A stretch of DNA of 64,000 nucleotides from Kitasatospora phosalacinea (GCF_000717185.1 NZ_JNYE01000051.1:1-64000); one strand, 5' to 3'; positions 8,227 to 20,383 are shown, counted from the stretch's first letter. Program-made: numbers and translations. The notes: generated by a model not told the origin, from the letters alone.

Positions 8227-9317
8227 TTGGACGCCACCTCCTCCGCCTCCCGGGCCGCGACCCGCGCGGCGTGGGTGGGCCCGTCGGGCACCTCGGCCGG
8301 GCGGTTCCTGGCGAACTCGGCGCGCAGCACGGGGACGACCTCCTCGCCGAGCAGGTCGAGCTGCTCCAGGACGGTCTTGAGCGGGAGCCCGGCGTGGTCC
8401 ATCAGGAAGAGCTGGCGCTGGTAGTCGCCGAAGGTGTCGCGGAAGGCGAGGGTCTTCTCGATGACCTCCTGCGGGCTGCCGACGGTGAGCGGGGTCTGCT
8501 CGGTGAACTCCTCCAGCGAGGGGCCGTGGCCGTAGACGGGGGCGTTGTCGAAGTACGGACGGAACTCGCGGACGGCGTCCTGCGAGTTCTTCCGCATGAA
8601 GACCTGGCCGCCGAGGCCGACGATCGCCTGCTCGGGGGTGCCGTGGCCGTAGTGGGCGTAGCGCTCCCGGTAGAGGTTGATCAGCTTCTGGAAGTGCTCC
8701 TTGGGCCAGAAGATGTTGTTGGCGAAGAAGCCGTCGCCGTAGTAGGCGGCCTGTTCGGCGATCTCGGGGCTGCGGATGGAGCCGTGCCAGACGAACGGCG
8801 GGGTGTCGTCGAGCGGGCGCGGGGTGGAGGTGAAGGACTGCAGGGGGGTGCGGAAGCGGCCCTGCCAGTCGACGTCCTCCTCGCGCCACAGCTGGTGCAG
8901 CAGGGCGTAGTTCTCGACGGCGAGCGGGATGCCCTGGCGGATGTCCTTGCCGAACCAGGGGTAGACGGGGCCGGTGTTGCCGCGGCCCATCATCACGTCG
9001 ACCCGGCCCTCGGCGAGGTGCTGGAGCATCGCGAAGTCCTCGGCGATCTTCACCGGGTCGTTGGTGGTGATCAGCGTGGTCGAGGTGGAGAGGATCAGCT
9101 TCTCGGTGCGGGCCGCGATGTAGCCGAGCATGGTGGTGGGCGAGGAGGGGACGAACGGCGGGTTGTGGTGCTCGCCGGTGGCGAACACGTCGAGTCCGAC
9201 CTCCTCGGCCTTGAGCGCGATGGCCACCATGGCCTTGATCCGCTCGTGCTCGGTCGGGGTCCGCCCGCTGGTGGGGTCGGTGGTCACGTCGCCGACGCTG
9301 AAGATGCCGAACTGCAC
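8223..9317 (-). CDS. LLM-class flavin-dependent oxidoreductase (CE1758-like)
   Basis: 364 residues, bacterial-luciferase-like TIM barrel that uses reduced FMN and O2. Typical stretches are FGIFSVGDVTTDPTSG, DVFATGEHHNPPFVPSSP, LILSTSTTLITTNDPVKIAED and VDVMMGRGNTGPVYPWFG. GTG 9317 is chosen because AAGGAG stands at the right distance and the family begins QFGIFS. The longer frame to 9377 adds unrelated residues. It is the first gene of an operon with its FMN reductase and a GNAT protein, and is divergent from the PadR regulator. The substrate (alkane, sulfonate or aromatic) cannot be told. Confidence 0.9.
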   Translation of the reverse strand: MQFGIFSVGDVTTDPTSGRTPTEHERIKAMVAIALKAEEVGLDVFATGEHHNPPFVPSSPTTMLGYIAARTEKLILSTSTTLITTNDPVKIAEDFAMLQHLAEGRVDVMMGRGNTGPVYPWFGKDIRQGIPLAVENYALLHQLWREEDVDWQGRFRTPLQSFTSTPRPLDDTPPFVWHGSIRSPEIAEQAAYYGDGFFANNIFWPKEHFQKLINLYRERYAHYGHGTPEQAIVGLGGQVFMRKNSQDAVREFRPYFDNAPVYGHGPSLEEFTEQTPLTVGSPQEVIEKTLAFRDTFGDYQRQLFLMDHAGLPLKTVLEQLDLLGEEVVPVLRAEFARNRPAEVPDGPTHAARVAAREAEEVASK

Positions 9318-9335
9318 CGCTCTCAACTCCTTCGA

Positions 9336-9355
9336 GGTTGATTCAACATTCAACC
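9336..9355. promoter_or_regulatory. Inverted repeat in the LLM/PadR intergenic region
   Basis: GGTTGA at 9336-9341 and TCAACC at 9350-9355 form a 6-bp inverted repeat around TTCAACAT. The interior TTGATTCAACATTCAA carries TTGA/TTCAA half-sites. It lies about 20 bp upstream of the LLM gene start and just beyond the 3' end of the PadR gene, where an operator for the oxygenase operon would be expected. Binding by the PadR protein is inferred from position only. Confidence 0.45.
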
Positions 9356-9383
9356 ACCCGTGACAACGGCACGCCACCCCGCC

Positions 9384-9935
9384 CTATTCCCCGCCCTCCC
9401 CGCCCGCCTCCGCGCCCACTTCCCCCAGTGCCTCGTCCAGCCACGCCAGCCAGAACGACTCCAGCTGGATCCCGCCGCGCAGCACCAGGTGCTGCAACCG
9501 GTTCTCTCCGGCCGCCGCCCCGGGCGGGAAGTCCCGCCGCTCGATCTCCAGGTACTCGGCGAGCTGCGCCCGGTGCAGTTCGCGGTGCCGGGCCAGCTCC
9601 CCCTCCAGCCCGCCCAGCCCGAGCACGGCCGCGGCCCGCAGCCGCAGCAGCAGCGGGTCCCGGACCGGCTTCGGGTCCTGCGGCAGGGCGGCCCAGCGGG
9701 CCAGCTCGGCCCGCCCGTCCGGCAGCACCTCGTACTCCTTGCGCTGCCCGCGCCCCGCCCCCGGCCCGGAGGCCCGGACCAGGCCCGCGCGCTCCAGGCG
9801 GCCGAGCTCGCGGTAGATCTGCTGGTGGGTGGCCGACCAGAAGAAGCCGATCGACCGGTCGAACCGCCGGGTCAACTCCAGCCCCGAGGACGGCTTCTCC
9901 AGCAGGGCGGTGAGGATCGCGTGCGGCAGTGACAT
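9384..9935 (-). CDS. PadR-family transcriptional regulator
   Basis: 183 residues beginning MSLPHAILTALLEKPSSGLELTRRF, the usual PadR winged-helix opening. HQQIYRELGRLERAGLVR is the recognition helix region and GRGQRKEYEVLPDGRAEL the wing. The C-terminal half is the Vir_act_alpha_C dimerisation coiled coil. ATG 9935 is chosen at the family start. The open frame to 10013 adds only upstream sequence. It lies directly upstream of the LLM operon on the same strand (stop 9384, LLM start 9317), so it may be co-transcribed with and repress it. PadR proteins usually respond to phenolics or drugs. The ligand here is unknown. Confidence 0.9.
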   Translation of the reverse strand: MSLPHAILTALLEKPSSGLELTRRFDRSIGFFWSATHQQIYRELGRLERAGLVRASGPGAGRGQRKEYEVLPDGRAELARWAALPQDPKPVRDPLLLRLRAAAVLGLGGLEGELARHRELHRAQLAEYLEIERRDFPPGAAAGENRLQHLVLRGGIQLESFWLAWLDEALGEVGAEAGGEGGE

Positions 9936-10208
9936 GCGGCCGATCGTACGGGCAGGCCGGACGGCGGCGGGTGCGCTGACCTGTGACGTCGGCTCAGGAG
10001 GGCGGCCGCGCACGGGTGTTGCCGACCGACCGGTCGGGTGGGAAAGCGCTTACGGGGTCTTGCGCAGGCCTCCCGGGTGTCCGCATACTCCCGGGTAGCG
10101 CCTGTCAGGGTCAGATCAAGCGCCGGGCACGAGCCGGTGCCGACCTCCCCTGCCCGCGCCTCACGGCCCCTACCCCAGGGCCTCTCCCACTCCCCCAGGA
10201 GGAGATCT

Positions 10209-11087
10209 GTGAGGACCACGCGCACCACCACCGCCCCGCGCCGCACCGGCGGCCGCCTGCTCGCCGTCGCCGCCGCCCTCGCCGCGGCGACCGCCCTCGC
10301 GGTACCCGCCGCCGGGGCCGCCACCGCGGCGCCGGACGCCACCGCCGCCCTCGCCCGGGTCAGCGACTCGGTCGAGTTCAGCGGCGTCAACGGCATCGCC
10401 TGGCACACCGACCCGGCCTCCGGGAAGGTCGTGGTGACCGCCGACAGCACCGTCACCCCGGCCGCCCTGGCCCGCCTCACCGCGGCCGCCGGGTCGGACT
10501 CCGCCCGCCTGAAGGTCGAGCGCACCCCCGGCACCTTCAGCCCGCGGCTGTCCGCGGGCGCCGCGATCTACGGCGGCGGCTACCGCTGCTCGCTGGGCTT
10601 CAACGTGGTCAAGGGCAGCACGTACTACTTCCTGACCGCCGGGCACTGCGGCAACATCGCGAGCACCTGGTACACCAACTCCGGCCAGAGCACGGTGGCC
10701 GGCACCACCGCCGGCTCCAGCTTCCCCGGCAACGACTACGCCCTGGTCCGCTACACCAACACCTCGCTCAGCCACCCGGGCGGCTTCACCGCCGCGAACG
10801 CGTACGTCGGCGAGGCCGTCAAGCGCACCGGCTCGACCACCGGCACCCACAGCGGCAAGGTCACCGCCCTGAACGCCACCGTCCGCTACTCCGACGGCGG
10901 CACCGTCAGCGGTCTGATCCAGACCAACGTCTGCGCCGAGGGCGGCGACTCCGGCGGCCCGCTGTACGACGGCACCAAGGCCCTCGGCCTGACCTCCGGC
11001 GGCAGCGGCAACTGCACCACCGGCGGCACCACCTTCTTCCAGCCGGTCACCGAGGCCCTCTCCGCGTACGGGGTCTCGATCTACTGA
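10209..11087 (+). CDS. Streptogrisin-type secreted S1 serine protease
   Basis: 292 residues from GTG 10209, with AGGAGGAG upstream. Residues 1-40 are a signal peptide (arginine-rich start, long alanine/leucine core, AGAATA cleavage zone). About 70 residues of propeptide follow, short as in streptogrisins A/B. The mature enzyme begins near [16 protein letters not shown]. The catalytic triad is visible: His146 (TAGHCGN), Asp176 (GNDYALVRY) and Ser248 ([12 protein letters not shown]). Four cysteines pair as in SGPA/SGPB (RCS with HCG, and VCAEGG with GNCTTG). It would be an extracellular chymotrypsin-like protease that self-cleaves its prodomain. Confidence 0.95.
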   Translation: MRTTRTTTAPRRTGGRLLAVAAALAAATALAVPAAGAATAAPDATAALARVSDSVEFSGVNGIAWHTDPASGKVVVTADSTVTPAALARLTAAAGSDSARLKVERTPGTFSPRLSAGAAIYGGGYRCSLGFNVVKGSTYYFLTAGHCGNIASTWYTNSGQSTVAGTTAGSSFPGNDYALVRYTNTSLSHPGGFTAANAYVGEAVKRTGSTTGTHSGKVTALNATVRYSDGGTVSGLIQTNVCAEGGDSGGPLYDGTKALGLTSGGSGNCTTGGTTFFQPVTEALSAYGVSIY

Positions 11088-11176
11088 CCCGCCCCGCCCT
11101 CGCCCGACCCGCCCACCGGAGCCCCGGCCCCGGTAGGCGGCGGCGCGCCGTCGGCGGGCCGCGCTAGCGTGCGCGC

Positions 11177-11767
11177 ATGGGGACGTACCTGGTGAGCGTG
11201 GACGCGGACGAGTGGTTCGGCCCGGAGGAGGACGGCCGCTCCGCCGTGGCCGCGGCGCTGAACGGGGAACTGGCCCGGCGCGGCCTGCCGCCGTACCTGC
11301 CGGTGCCGCCGCCCGCGGGGTTCGTCCGCGGGTCCGGGCAGTCGTTCGGGGAGAAGCTCGTCCCGCCGATGGAGTCCTTCGCCGCCCTGTGCCGGGAGCT
11401 GCTGACCCCCGACGAGACGGAGACGCTGCTCGGCTGGTCGGTGCTGGTGCCGGTCCCACTGGACGAGGAGATCGCGCTGCCGGTGCCGTCCGCCTACACC
11501 GACGACACCCTGGTGGCCTCGGCGCACCGGGTGCTGCCGCTCGCCGAACGGCTGGCCGCCGCGCTGGAGTTCCCCGCCGACCTGCCGGAGTTCTCCGACA
11601 ACCTGGGCCTGACCTGCTGGTTCCTGGACGGTCCGGGCAGCGCACCGGCGGCGGCCGGCCGCCCCGGGCGCTGGGCCCGGGACACGGACGCCGCCTTCTA
11701 CGCCGCGATGTACCTGCGGGCGGCCCAGCACTGCCTGCGCCGGGGCCGCCCGCTGACCTACTGCTGA
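11177..11767 (+). CDS. Conserved hypothetical protein, 196 residues
   Basis: Starts MGTYLVSVDADEWFGPEEDG from ATG 11177. No signal peptide, membrane segment or catalytic motif was recognised. Composition and codon use match neighbouring genes. Aromatic and acidic residues are spread evenly, which suggests a folded cytoplasmic domain, and the end (AAQHCLRRGRPLTYC) is cysteine-terminated. It resembles uncharacterised Streptomyces proteins sharing the VSVDADEWFG opening. I assign no function. It is convergent with the dienoyl-CoA reductase gene, only 7 bp away. Confidence 0.7.
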   Translation: MGTYLVSVDADEWFGPEEDGRSAVAAALNGELARRGLPPYLPVPPPAGFVRGSGQSFGEKLVPPMESFAALCRELLTPDETETLLGWSVLVPVPLDEEIALPVPSAYTDDTLVASAHRVLPLAERLAAALEFPADLPEFSDNLGLTCWFLDGPGSAPAAAGRPGRWARDTDAAFYAAMYLRAAQHCLRRGRPLTYC

Positions 11768-11774
11768 CGGCCGG

Positions 11775-14265
<2,491 letters not shown>

Positions 14266-14304
14266 GCCCCGCCAACCCCCGCCAACCCTCGTCGAGCCCC
14301 CGCC

Positions 14305-14331
14305 GGGCCCCCTGGGCCCCCTGGGCCCCCT
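14305..14331. repeat. 9-bp tandem repeat between convergent genes
   Basis: GGGCCCCCT is repeated three times exactly and runs into GGGCTCCC. It sits in the 75-bp gap between the convergent S4 and DUF1269 genes. Each unit can fold on its neighbour and may help end transcription. No further function is visible. Confidence 0.7.
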
Positions 14332-14340
14332 GGGCTCCCG

Positions 14341-14835
14341 TCAGCCCTCCAGGGCCTTCTCCTTGGCGATCCGCACCTGCTCGGCGAACTGCTCGGCGGA
14401 GATCCGCTCCACCGAGGCGCCGTACTTCGCGGCCAGTTCGTCGGCGGGCCCGACGTGGTGCTCGACCAGGTCGACGACCAGCAGCGCCCGCCCGTTGTCG
14501 ACCCGGGAGGAGAGCACGATCAGCCCGGCGCCGCCGTCGGTCATCTCGCTCTGCTCGGCGGCGTTGCCGATCACCGCGCCCGCGGCGAAGCCCAGCAGCA
14601 CGCCGATCGGGCCGCCGAGCAGCCCGACCAGACCGCCGACCAGGCCGGAGCCGACGGTGGGGACGCCCGCGCCGCGGATGTGGCTCTCGGGGATGTCGAC
14701 GATGCCCTCGGCGTCGCGCTCCAGCACCGCGACCTGGCGCAGTCCGGGCAGGTGCATCGCGTCCTCGTAGGCCCGGCGGCAGTCCGCCGGGTCGGTGAAG
14801 CCGAGCAGCAGCACGTTGTGGTGGTGGTCGCTCAT
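14341..14835 (-). CDS. DUF1269-family membrane-associated protein
   Basis: 164 residues starting MSDHHHNVLLLGFTDPADC. The family signature is a ferredoxin-like N-terminus, followed by a glycine-rich hydrophobic hairpin (VGSGLVGGLVGLLGGPIGVL, then FAAGAVIGNAAEQSEM) and LIVLSSRVDNGRALLVVDLVE. The glycine-rich block of about 35 residues could insert in a membrane. DUF1269 proteins are of unknown function, often found among stress proteins. ATG 14835 is preceded by AAGGGAAC. The longer frame upstream is arginine-rich and not coding. Confidence 0.82.
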   Translation of the reverse strand: MSDHHHNVLLLGFTDPADCRRAYEDAMHLPGLRQVAVLERDAEGIVDIPESHIRGAGVPTVGSGLVGGLVGLLGGPIGVLLGFAAGAVIGNAAEQSEMTDGGAGLIVLSSRVDNGRALLVVDLVEHHVGPADELAAKYGASVERISAEQFAEQVRIAKEKALEG

Positions 14836-15002
14836 CGCGGTTCCCTTCGCCCTCGCCGACGGTCGTCCTCTCCGGCGCCGCGCCGGGCGCGACACGCGCC
14901 CATCCTGCCCGCGCCGCCCGGAGGCATGCCTGCGCCGCGCCGGGACGAACCGGACAAAAGTCGACAATCACACTGCCGGTCCGGGGTGCGGACCGCGCGA
15001 TA

Positions 15003-15425
15003 ATGGACCTCATGGCCCGCCGACGCACCCCCGCCCCCGCCGCCCCGACCGACTGCCCCTGCGGCCTGCCCGCCCGGTACGCCGACTGCTGCGGCCGCCT
15101 GCACCGCGGCGAGGCCGCGGCGGGCAGCGCCGAGCAGCTGATGCGCTCCCGGTTCAGCGCCTTCGCGGTCCGCGACGAGCCCTACCTGCTGCGCTCCTGG
15201 CACCCGGACACCCAGCCCGCCGCGGTCGACTTCGACCCCTCGCTGCGCTGGGAGCGCCTGGAGATCCTCGGCTCCGCCGAGGGCGGCCCGTTCCACACCG
15301 AGGGCGCCGTCGAGTTCCGCGCCCACTACCTGGAGGGCGGCCGGGCCGACGCGCTGCACGAGCACAGCCGCTTCGTCCGCCACCGGGGCGAGTGGGTCTA
15401 CCTGGACGGCGACGCCAAGCCCTGA
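15003..15425 (+). CDS. YchJ-family metal-binding protein
   Basis: 140 residues. The N-terminal SEC-C-like zinc motif reads CPCGLPARYADCCGRLH, followed by the YchJ core SAEQLMRSRFSAFAVRDEPYLLRSWHP and the C-terminal EFRAHYLEGG...LHEHSRFVRHRGEWVYLDG. This NTF2-like family (formerly UPF0225) has no proven function. Starts at 15003 or 15012 are both possible. Neither has a clear ribosome-binding site, so translation may be leaderless. It ends 7 bp from the stop of the convergent acyltransferase gene. Confidence 0.88.
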   Translation: MDLMARRRTPAPAAPTDCPCGLPARYADCCGRLHRGEAAAGSAEQLMRSRFSAFAVRDEPYLLRSWHPDTQPAAVDFDPSLRWERLEILGSAEGGPFHTEGAVEFRAHYLEGGRADALHEHSRFVRHRGEWVYLDGDAKP

Positions 15426-15432
15426 CCATCCG

Positions 15433-16488
15433 TCAACCCCCGCCGCGCAGGCGGTGCTTGAGCGAGAGCAGCGCCCCACCGGGGCCGCGCGGCAGCAGCC
15501 AGCCGGTGTCGGTGCGGTCGACCGCGCCGAAGCGGTACTTGTACGGTTCCCGGCCGCGCAGGAAGTCGAAGGTCCGCACGCCCTCGGCGGCGCAGCTGCG
15601 GATCGCCGCGTCGACCAGCGCGGTGCCCAGCGACTCGGCGGCCCAGCGCGGGTCCCAGCCGGTCTGGTAGTAGGCGAAGCGGTCGGCCCAGCGGAAGCCG
15701 TACAGCACGCCGACCACCTCGTCGCGGTGCCGGGCGACCTGGAAGGCCGGTCCGCACCCGGGGGCGGCGGCGCTCAGCAGCCGGCGGTGCAGCGGCAGCC
15801 GGTCGGCGCCGAAGCTGCTGGCCCCGCCCGCGACGGCTTCGCGGCGCAGCCGGTGCAGGCGCAGCAGGTCGTCCAGCAGTTCGGGCCCCGCGGTGCCGGG
15901 GGGCAGCCAGTGGAAGCTGACGCCGGCCGCGGCGAGGCGGCGGTGGGCGCGGCGGTTGGCGGCCCGGAAGTCCCGGGAGCCGAGCCGGTCGGGGCCGTCG
16001 GCGAGGTCGGCGCGCGGGCAGGCGGAGCGGGTGACGGGGCGGGCGCCGGGGGGCAGCAGGTCGGCGTGGGCGGGGTCGAGGCCGGGCAGCCAGAGGGTCT
16101 CGCGGCGGGCCCGGTCGGCCAGGTGGGCGGCGACCTCGGCGCGCCGGTGCGGGCGGGCGGCGGGCCCGCAGTGGTCGGCGGCGCCCGCGCCGGTGCCGAG
16201 CAGGGTGAGCGCGGGTGCGGCGAGGGGCAGCCGGGGGTGGGCCCGCAGCCGGACGGCGGCGAGCGGCAGCACGGCCTCGGCCCGGCCGTCCGGGCCGCGC
16301 CAGACGGCGATCTCGCCGCTCTGCCCGGCGCCGAGGGTGTGCCACCAGGCGAGCACCCAGTCGGGCCCGGCGAACCAGGAGCCGTCCGGGTCGTCGGCGA
16401 TCAACTCGCGCCAGTCGTGCACGAGTTCGCCGTCCAGTTCGGGCGTGCGTCGGATTTCCGGCACGGCCTGTGCCCCCTCCGCGTTCAT
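15433..16488 (-). CDS. GNAT/BioF2-like (FemAB-type) acyltransferase
   Basis: 351 residues with two GNAT-like halves as in BioF2/CelD/FemAB proteins. The second half is clearest: FRAANRRAHRRLAAAGVSF, then VARHRDEVVGVLYGFRWADRFAYYQTGWD and RTFDFLRGREPYKYRFGA, the usual ending. Family members move acyl or aminoacyl groups onto cell-envelope polysaccharide or lipid precursors. ATG 16488 overlaps the stop of the polysaccharide deacetylase by 4 bp (ATGA), so the two are one operon with linked translation. This supports an exopolysaccharide or cell-wall modification role. Confidence 0.85.
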   Translation of the reverse strand: MNAEGAQAVPEIRRTPELDGELVHDWRELIADDPDGSWFAGPDWVLAWWHTLGAGQSGEIAVWRGPDGRAEAVLPLAAVRLRAHPRLPLAAPALTLLGTGAGAADHCGPAARPHRRAEVAAHLADRARRETLWLPGLDPAHADLLPPGARPVTRSACPRADLADGPDRLGSRDFRAANRRAHRRLAAAGVSFHWLPPGTAGPELLDDLLRLHRLRREAVAGGASSFGADRLPLHRRLLSAAAPGCGPAFQVARHRDEVVGVLYGFRWADRFAYYQTGWDPRWAAESLGTALVDAAIRSCAAEGVRTFDFLRGREPYKYRFGAVDRTDTGWLLPRGPGGALLSLKHRLRGGG

Positions 16489-17417
16489 CGGCCGCCGCGC
16501 AGTCGGTGCACGGCGGGGTGCAGCCCGGACAGGATGGTGTCGAAGCGGTCGCGGCCGGTGTGCGAGTTGACCCGCAGGCGGCTGATCCGCAGCCGGTGGG
16601 CCGGGGCCAGTTCGGCGTGCCGGTGGTCGAACAGGAACCCCGTGCGGTACCCGAGGGTGCGCAGCACCCGGTCGGCGCGCGGGTCGTAGTTGCCGTTGGG
16701 GTAGGCGAAGGTGGTCGGCGGGTGGCCCATCCAGCGGGTCAACCTGTCGTGGGCGCGCAGGAGTTGGGCGTCGACCTCGGTGTCGGTGCAGCGGTCGAGG
16801 CAGGGGTGGGAGGCGGTGTGGTTGCCGACCGCCAGCCCGGCGTCGGCCAGGGTGTGCAGTTCCGCGGGGCTCAACTGCCGCTGCCGGGGCGCCTGTCGGG
16901 TGGCGGTGGCGCGCAACTCGCCCAGGGCGCGGTGCCGTTCGGCGTCGGGCAGGGCCTTGAGCCGGCGGACGGCGGCGGACGGGTCGAGGCCGTGCAGCGC
17001 CCGGGTGCGGCCGCCGTGGGCGAGCAGGTGGGCGGCCTCGGTCCACCAGTACGGCTGGTCGCCGCCGACCAGGTCGGTGATCACGTAGGCGGCGGCGGGG
17101 ATGCCGAGCCGGGCCAGGACGGGGACGGCCTCGGTGAGCACGCTGCGGTCGCCGTCGTCGAAGGTGACCAGGACGCTGCGGGCGGGCAGCGGGCGGCGGT
17201 GCTCGGCGGCCCGGGCGACCTCCTCCACGCCGACCGGGCGGGCGGTGCGGGCCAGCCGCTCCATCTGGGCGCGGAAGGCCGCCGGGTCGTCGACGCCGTG
17301 GTAGGCGAGCACGGCGAGCCGCCGGGCGGCCCGGGCCCGGAAGACCGGTTGCAGCGGGGAGTGGCGCAGCAGGGCGTCGACGCCCCGCCGCCTGGCGGCG
17401 CGGTCCGCGGTCGGCAT
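16485..17417 (-). CDS. Polysaccharide deacetylase (NodB/CE4 fold)
   Basis: 310 residues. The NodB core carries the metal/acid motif VLVTFDDGDRS (TFDDG), the second metal motif GNHTASHPCLDR (H-x-x-x-H) and TTFAYPNGNYDPRAD. These residues bind zinc or cobalt and remove N-acetyl groups from sugar polymers. There is no clear signal peptide. The N-terminus is arginine-rich with LAVLAYHGV, so it may be cytoplasmic and act on lipid-linked sugars. ATG 17417 is chosen, and the frame stays open further upstream. It is the first gene of the two-gene operon with the acyltransferase. Confidence 0.88.
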   Translation of the reverse strand: MPTADRAARRRGVDALLRHSPLQPVFRARAARRLAVLAYHGVDDPAAFRAQMERLARTARPVGVEEVARAAEHRRPLPARSVLVTFDDGDRSVLTEAVPVLARLGIPAAAYVITDLVGGDQPYWWTEAAHLLAHGGRTRALHGLDPSAAVRRLKALPDAERHRALGELRATATRQAPRQRQLSPAELHTLADAGLAVGNHTASHPCLDRCTDTEVDAQLLRAHDRLTRWMGHPPTTFAYPNGNYDPRADRVLRTLGYRTGFLFDHRHAELAPAHRLRISRLRVNSHTGRDRFDTILSGLHPAVHRLRGGR

Positions 17418-17663
17418 GGCCCGTCCCCCTCGGGTGGTGCGCGCGGGCACCCCGGACGGTCCGCCCGGGGTGCCCGCTGGAGTCAAGGTCATCAGAATCC
17501 CATGTCCAGGTAATGCCTGTCCCAAGTTCCTGGAAGCCGACTGGGAACCGGCCGTGCGCGGTCCCCGGCCACCTGTCCGGATCACCCCGCGGGGCGGCCT
17601 GTGCCCCGGATTGGCATAGTTCGGGAGGACCGCTGCCCGTCCGCCCATGGGAGTGCCTCCACG

Positions 17664-20150
17664 ATGACCATGCCCGGCTTCGGCTCTTTCGGCTCCGACG
17701 ACGCCTTCTCCGAACTGCTCAACCGCTTCTTCGGCCTGAACCCGGCCGCCTCCCCGCCCGCCGTCCAGCGCGTCCCGATCGGGCGGCTGCTGACCGAGTC
17801 CGCCCGCGACCTGATCGCCCGCGCCGAGCTGCGCGCCCAGGAGGACGGCAGCGCCGACCTGGACACCCCGCACCTGCTGTGGGCCGCGACCCGGGTCGAG
17901 CCGTCCCGCGGCCTGCTCGCCCGAGCAGGAACCGACCCGGACGAGCTGGCCGCCGCGCTGGAGCGCGTCCTGCCCGCCGGCGCGGCCGACCCGTCCGTCG
18001 ACCCGGGCCTGACCCCCGCCGCCAAGCGCGTCCTGATCGGCGCGCACGCCCGCTCGCAGGCCGCCGGGGTCTCCTACATCGGCCCCGAGCACGTCCTGGC
18101 CGCGCTGCTGGACGACCCGGACTCGGCGGCCGGCAAGCTGCTGAACGCCCGGGGCGACGCCTCCCGGCTGCGCAGCGGCACCGAGGCGGCCGTCCGCGGC
18201 GAGCGCGCGCCCGCGAAGGACGGGAGCCGGACGCCGACCCTGGACGAGTACGGCCGCGACCTCACCGAGGACGCCAAGCTCGGCAAGCTGGACCCGGTGG
18301 TCGGCCGGGCCGAGGAGATCGAGCAGACCGTCGAGATCCTCTCCCGCCGCTCCAAGAACAACCCGGTGCTGATCGGCGAGCCCGGCGTCGGCAAGACCGC
18401 GATCGTCGAGGGCCTGGCGCAGCGGATCGTCTCCGGCGACGTGCCGTCCACCCTGAAGGACCGCCGGGTGGTCTCGCTCGACCTGTCCGGCCTGGTCGCG
18501 GGCTCCAAGTACCGCGGCGAGTTCGAGGAGCGGCTGAAGAACGTCATCGACGAGGTCCGCGAGGCCGCCGACTCCACCGTGCTGTTCATCGACGAGCTGC
18601 ACACCGTGGTCGGTGCGGGCGCGGGCGGCGAGGGCGCGATGGACGCGGGCAACATGCTCAAGCCCGCGCTGGCCCGCGGCGAACTGCACGTCGTCGGCGC
18701 CACCACCGTCGACGAGTACCGCAAGTACGTCGAGAAGGACCCGGCGCTGGAGCGCCGCTTCCAGCCGGTGCTGGTCCCCGAGCCCTCGGTCGAGGAGACC
18801 GTGCAGATCCTGGAGGGCCTGCGCGACTCCTACGAGGCGCACCACCAGGTCCGCTTCACCGACGAGGCGCTGCGCGCCGCCGCCGACCTCTCCGACCGGT
18901 ACGTCTCCGACCGCTTCCTGCCCGACAAGGCCATCGACCTGATCGACCAGGCCGGCGCGCGGGTCCGGCTGCGCGGCCTGAACCGCTCCACCGAGGTGGT
19001 CGGCCGCGAGGACGAACTCGCCAAGCTGCGCCGCGAGAAGGACGAGGCGGTGGCCGCCGAGGACTTCTCCCGCGCCTCCGAGCTGAAGACCAGGATCGCC
19101 GACCTCCAGGCGCAGACCGACGAGATCGAGGAACGCCGCGAGGGCGTGGTCTCGGTGACCGTCGACGACGTCGCCGACGTGCTCTCCCGGCAGACCGGCA
19201 TCCCGGTCTCCCAGCTCACCGAGGACGAGAAGGCCCGGCTGCTCAAGCTGGAGGACGAACTGCACGCCCGGGTCATCGGCCAGGACCGGGCGGTGGTGGC
19301 GGTCTCCGAGGCGGTGCGCCGCAGCCGGGCCGGGATGGCCGACCCCGACCGGCCGGTCGGCTCCTTCCTGTTCCTCGGCCCGACCGGCGTCGGCAAGACC
19401 GAACTCGCCAAGGCCCTGGCCGAGTTGATCTTCGGGGACGAGGACCGGCTGGTCCGCTTCGACATGAGCGAGTTCCAGGAGAAGCACACCGTCTCCCGCC
19501 TGGTCGGCGCCCCGCCCGGCTACGTCGGCTACGACGAGGCCGGGCAGCTCACCGAGGCGGTGCGCCGCCGCCCGTACAGCGTGCTGCTGTTCGACGAGGT
19601 CGAGAAGGCCCACCCGGACGTCTTCAACGCGCTGCTGCAGGTCCTCGACGACGGGCGGCTGACCGACGCGCAGGGCCGCACCGTCGACTTCCGCAACACC
19701 GTGGTCATCATGACCTCCAACATCGGCTCGCAGCTGATCCTGGCCCACAAGGGCGAGACCGACGAGATCCGCGACCGGCTGATGGAGGAGCTGCGCGGGC
19801 GCTTCCTGCCGGAGTTCCTCAACCGGATCGACGACATCATCGTCTTCGACGCGCTGGACGCCGACGACCTGCTGCGGATCGTCGACCTGATGCTCGCCGA
19901 CTCCGAACGCCGGGTGAAGGCCCAGGGAATGGACCTGGAGGTCACCACTGCCGCCCGGGACTGGCTGGTCGCCAAGGGCCACCAGCCCGAGTTCGGCGCC
20001 CGCCCGCTGCGCCGCACCATCCAGACCCAGCTCGACAACCGCCTCGCCACCATGCTCCTCGGCGGCGACCTGCGCCCCGGCGACACCATCGTCGCGGACG
20101 CGAAGGACGGCGAACTGGTCTGCTCGATCGGCCGCCCCGAGCACTCCTGA
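17664..20150 (+). CDS. ClpC-like AAA+ ATPase (Clp/Hsp100)
   Basis: 828 residues: Clp-N repeats at about 40-180, a first AAA+ module with Walker [10 protein letters not shown] and Walker [11 protein letters not shown], a UVR-like middle ([17 protein letters not shown]), then a second module with Walker [10 protein letters not shown] and Walker [14 protein letters not shown], ending in the ClpB-D2-small domain. It unfolds substrates for ClpP or remodels aggregates. This is a second, shorter-type Streptomyces ClpC-like protein and begins [15 protein letters not shown] with a PGFGSF tag seen in stress-type Clp proteins. ATG 17664 follows a weak ribosome site. It ends at a strong terminator. Confidence 0.9.
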   Translation: MTMPGFGSFGSDDAFSELLNRFFGLNPAASPPAVQRVPIGRLLTESARDLIARAELRAQEDGSADLDTPHLLWAATRVEPSRGLLARAGTDPDELAAALERVLPAGAADPSVDPGLTPAAKRVLIGAHARSQAAGVSYIGPEHVLAALLDDPDSAAGKLLNARGDASRLRSGTEAAVRGERAPAKDGSRTPTLDEYGRDLTEDAKLGKLDPVVGRAEEIEQTVEILSRRSKNNPVLIGEPGVGKTAIVEGLAQRIVSGDVPSTLKDRRVVSLDLSGLVAGSKYRGEFEERLKNVIDEVREAADSTVLFIDELHTVVGAGAGGEGAMDAGNMLKPALARGELHVVGATTVDEYRKYVEKDPALERRFQPVLVPEPSVEETVQILEGLRDSYEAHHQVRFTDEALRAAADLSDRYVSDRFLPDKAIDLIDQAGARVRLRGLNRSTEVVGREDELAKLRREKDEAVAAEDFSRASELKTRIADLQAQTDEIEERREGVVSVTVDDVADVLSRQTGIPVSQLTEDEKARLLKLEDELHARVIGQDRAVVAVSEAVRRSRAGMADPDRPVGSFLFLGPTGVGKTELAKALAELIFGDEDRLVRFDMSEFQEKHTVSRLVGAPPGYVGYDEAGQLTEAVRRRPYSVLLFDEVEKAHPDVFNALLQVLDDGRLTDAQGRTVDFRNTVVIMTSNIGSQLILAHKGETDEIRDRLMEELRGRFLPEFLNRIDDIIVFDALDADDLLRIVDLMLADSERRVKAQGMDLEVTTAARDWLVAKGHQPEFGARPLRRTIQTQLDNRLATMLLGGDLRPGDTIVADAKDGELVCSIGRPEHS

Positions 20151-20161
20151 CCCCTCCCCCG

Positions 20162-20195
20162 GAGCCCCGTCGGTCACCCCCGGCCGACGGGGCTC
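20162..20195. terminator. Bidirectional terminator after the Clp ATPase gene
   Basis: A perfect 12-bp stem, GAGCCCCGTCGG and CCGACGGGGCTC, with a 10-nt loop. It stands between the convergent Clp gene (stop 20150) and the small membrane protein gene (stop 20216). No U-tract, as usual in Streptomyces. Confidence 0.8.
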
Positions 20196-20215
20196 GGGCG
20201 CGTCCGCGGCACCGG

Positions 20216-20383
20216 CTAGCGCGGGGTGGAGCGCCTGGCGCGGCCCATCCGCATGCCGGTGACCAGCAGGGCGCCGACGAAGAGCACCGCGCCGATGACC
20301 AGCAGCCACAGCAGGCCCTTCACCAGCACGCCGACGAACCCGCACACCACGGCGATCAGCACGATCACCAGCAACCAGGCCAC
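20216..20383 (-). CDS. Small integral membrane protein (55 residues)
   Basis: A GTG at 20383, preceded by GGGAGG with good spacing, opens a frame of 55 codons ending in TAG. The protein is almost all membrane: AWLLVIVLIAVVCGFVGVLV (segment 1) and LLWLLVIGAVLFVGALLVTG (segment 2), then a basic tail RMGRARRSTPR that should stay in the cytoplasm. Such two-helix hydrophobic proteins occur next to stress genes in Streptomyces. It probably shares a stress regulon with the DUF2382 protein upstream on the same strand, though the 70-bp gap does not prove an operon. Confidence 0.75.
   Translation of the reverse strand: MAWLLVIVLIAVVCGFVGVLVKGLLWLLVIGAVLFVGALLVTGMRMGRARRSTPR

Noticed and set aside
14268..14340. 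Repeat-rich gap as a REP/attachment site
   Set aside because: Only a 9-bp triplication between convergent genes. No integrase or mobile gene is near.
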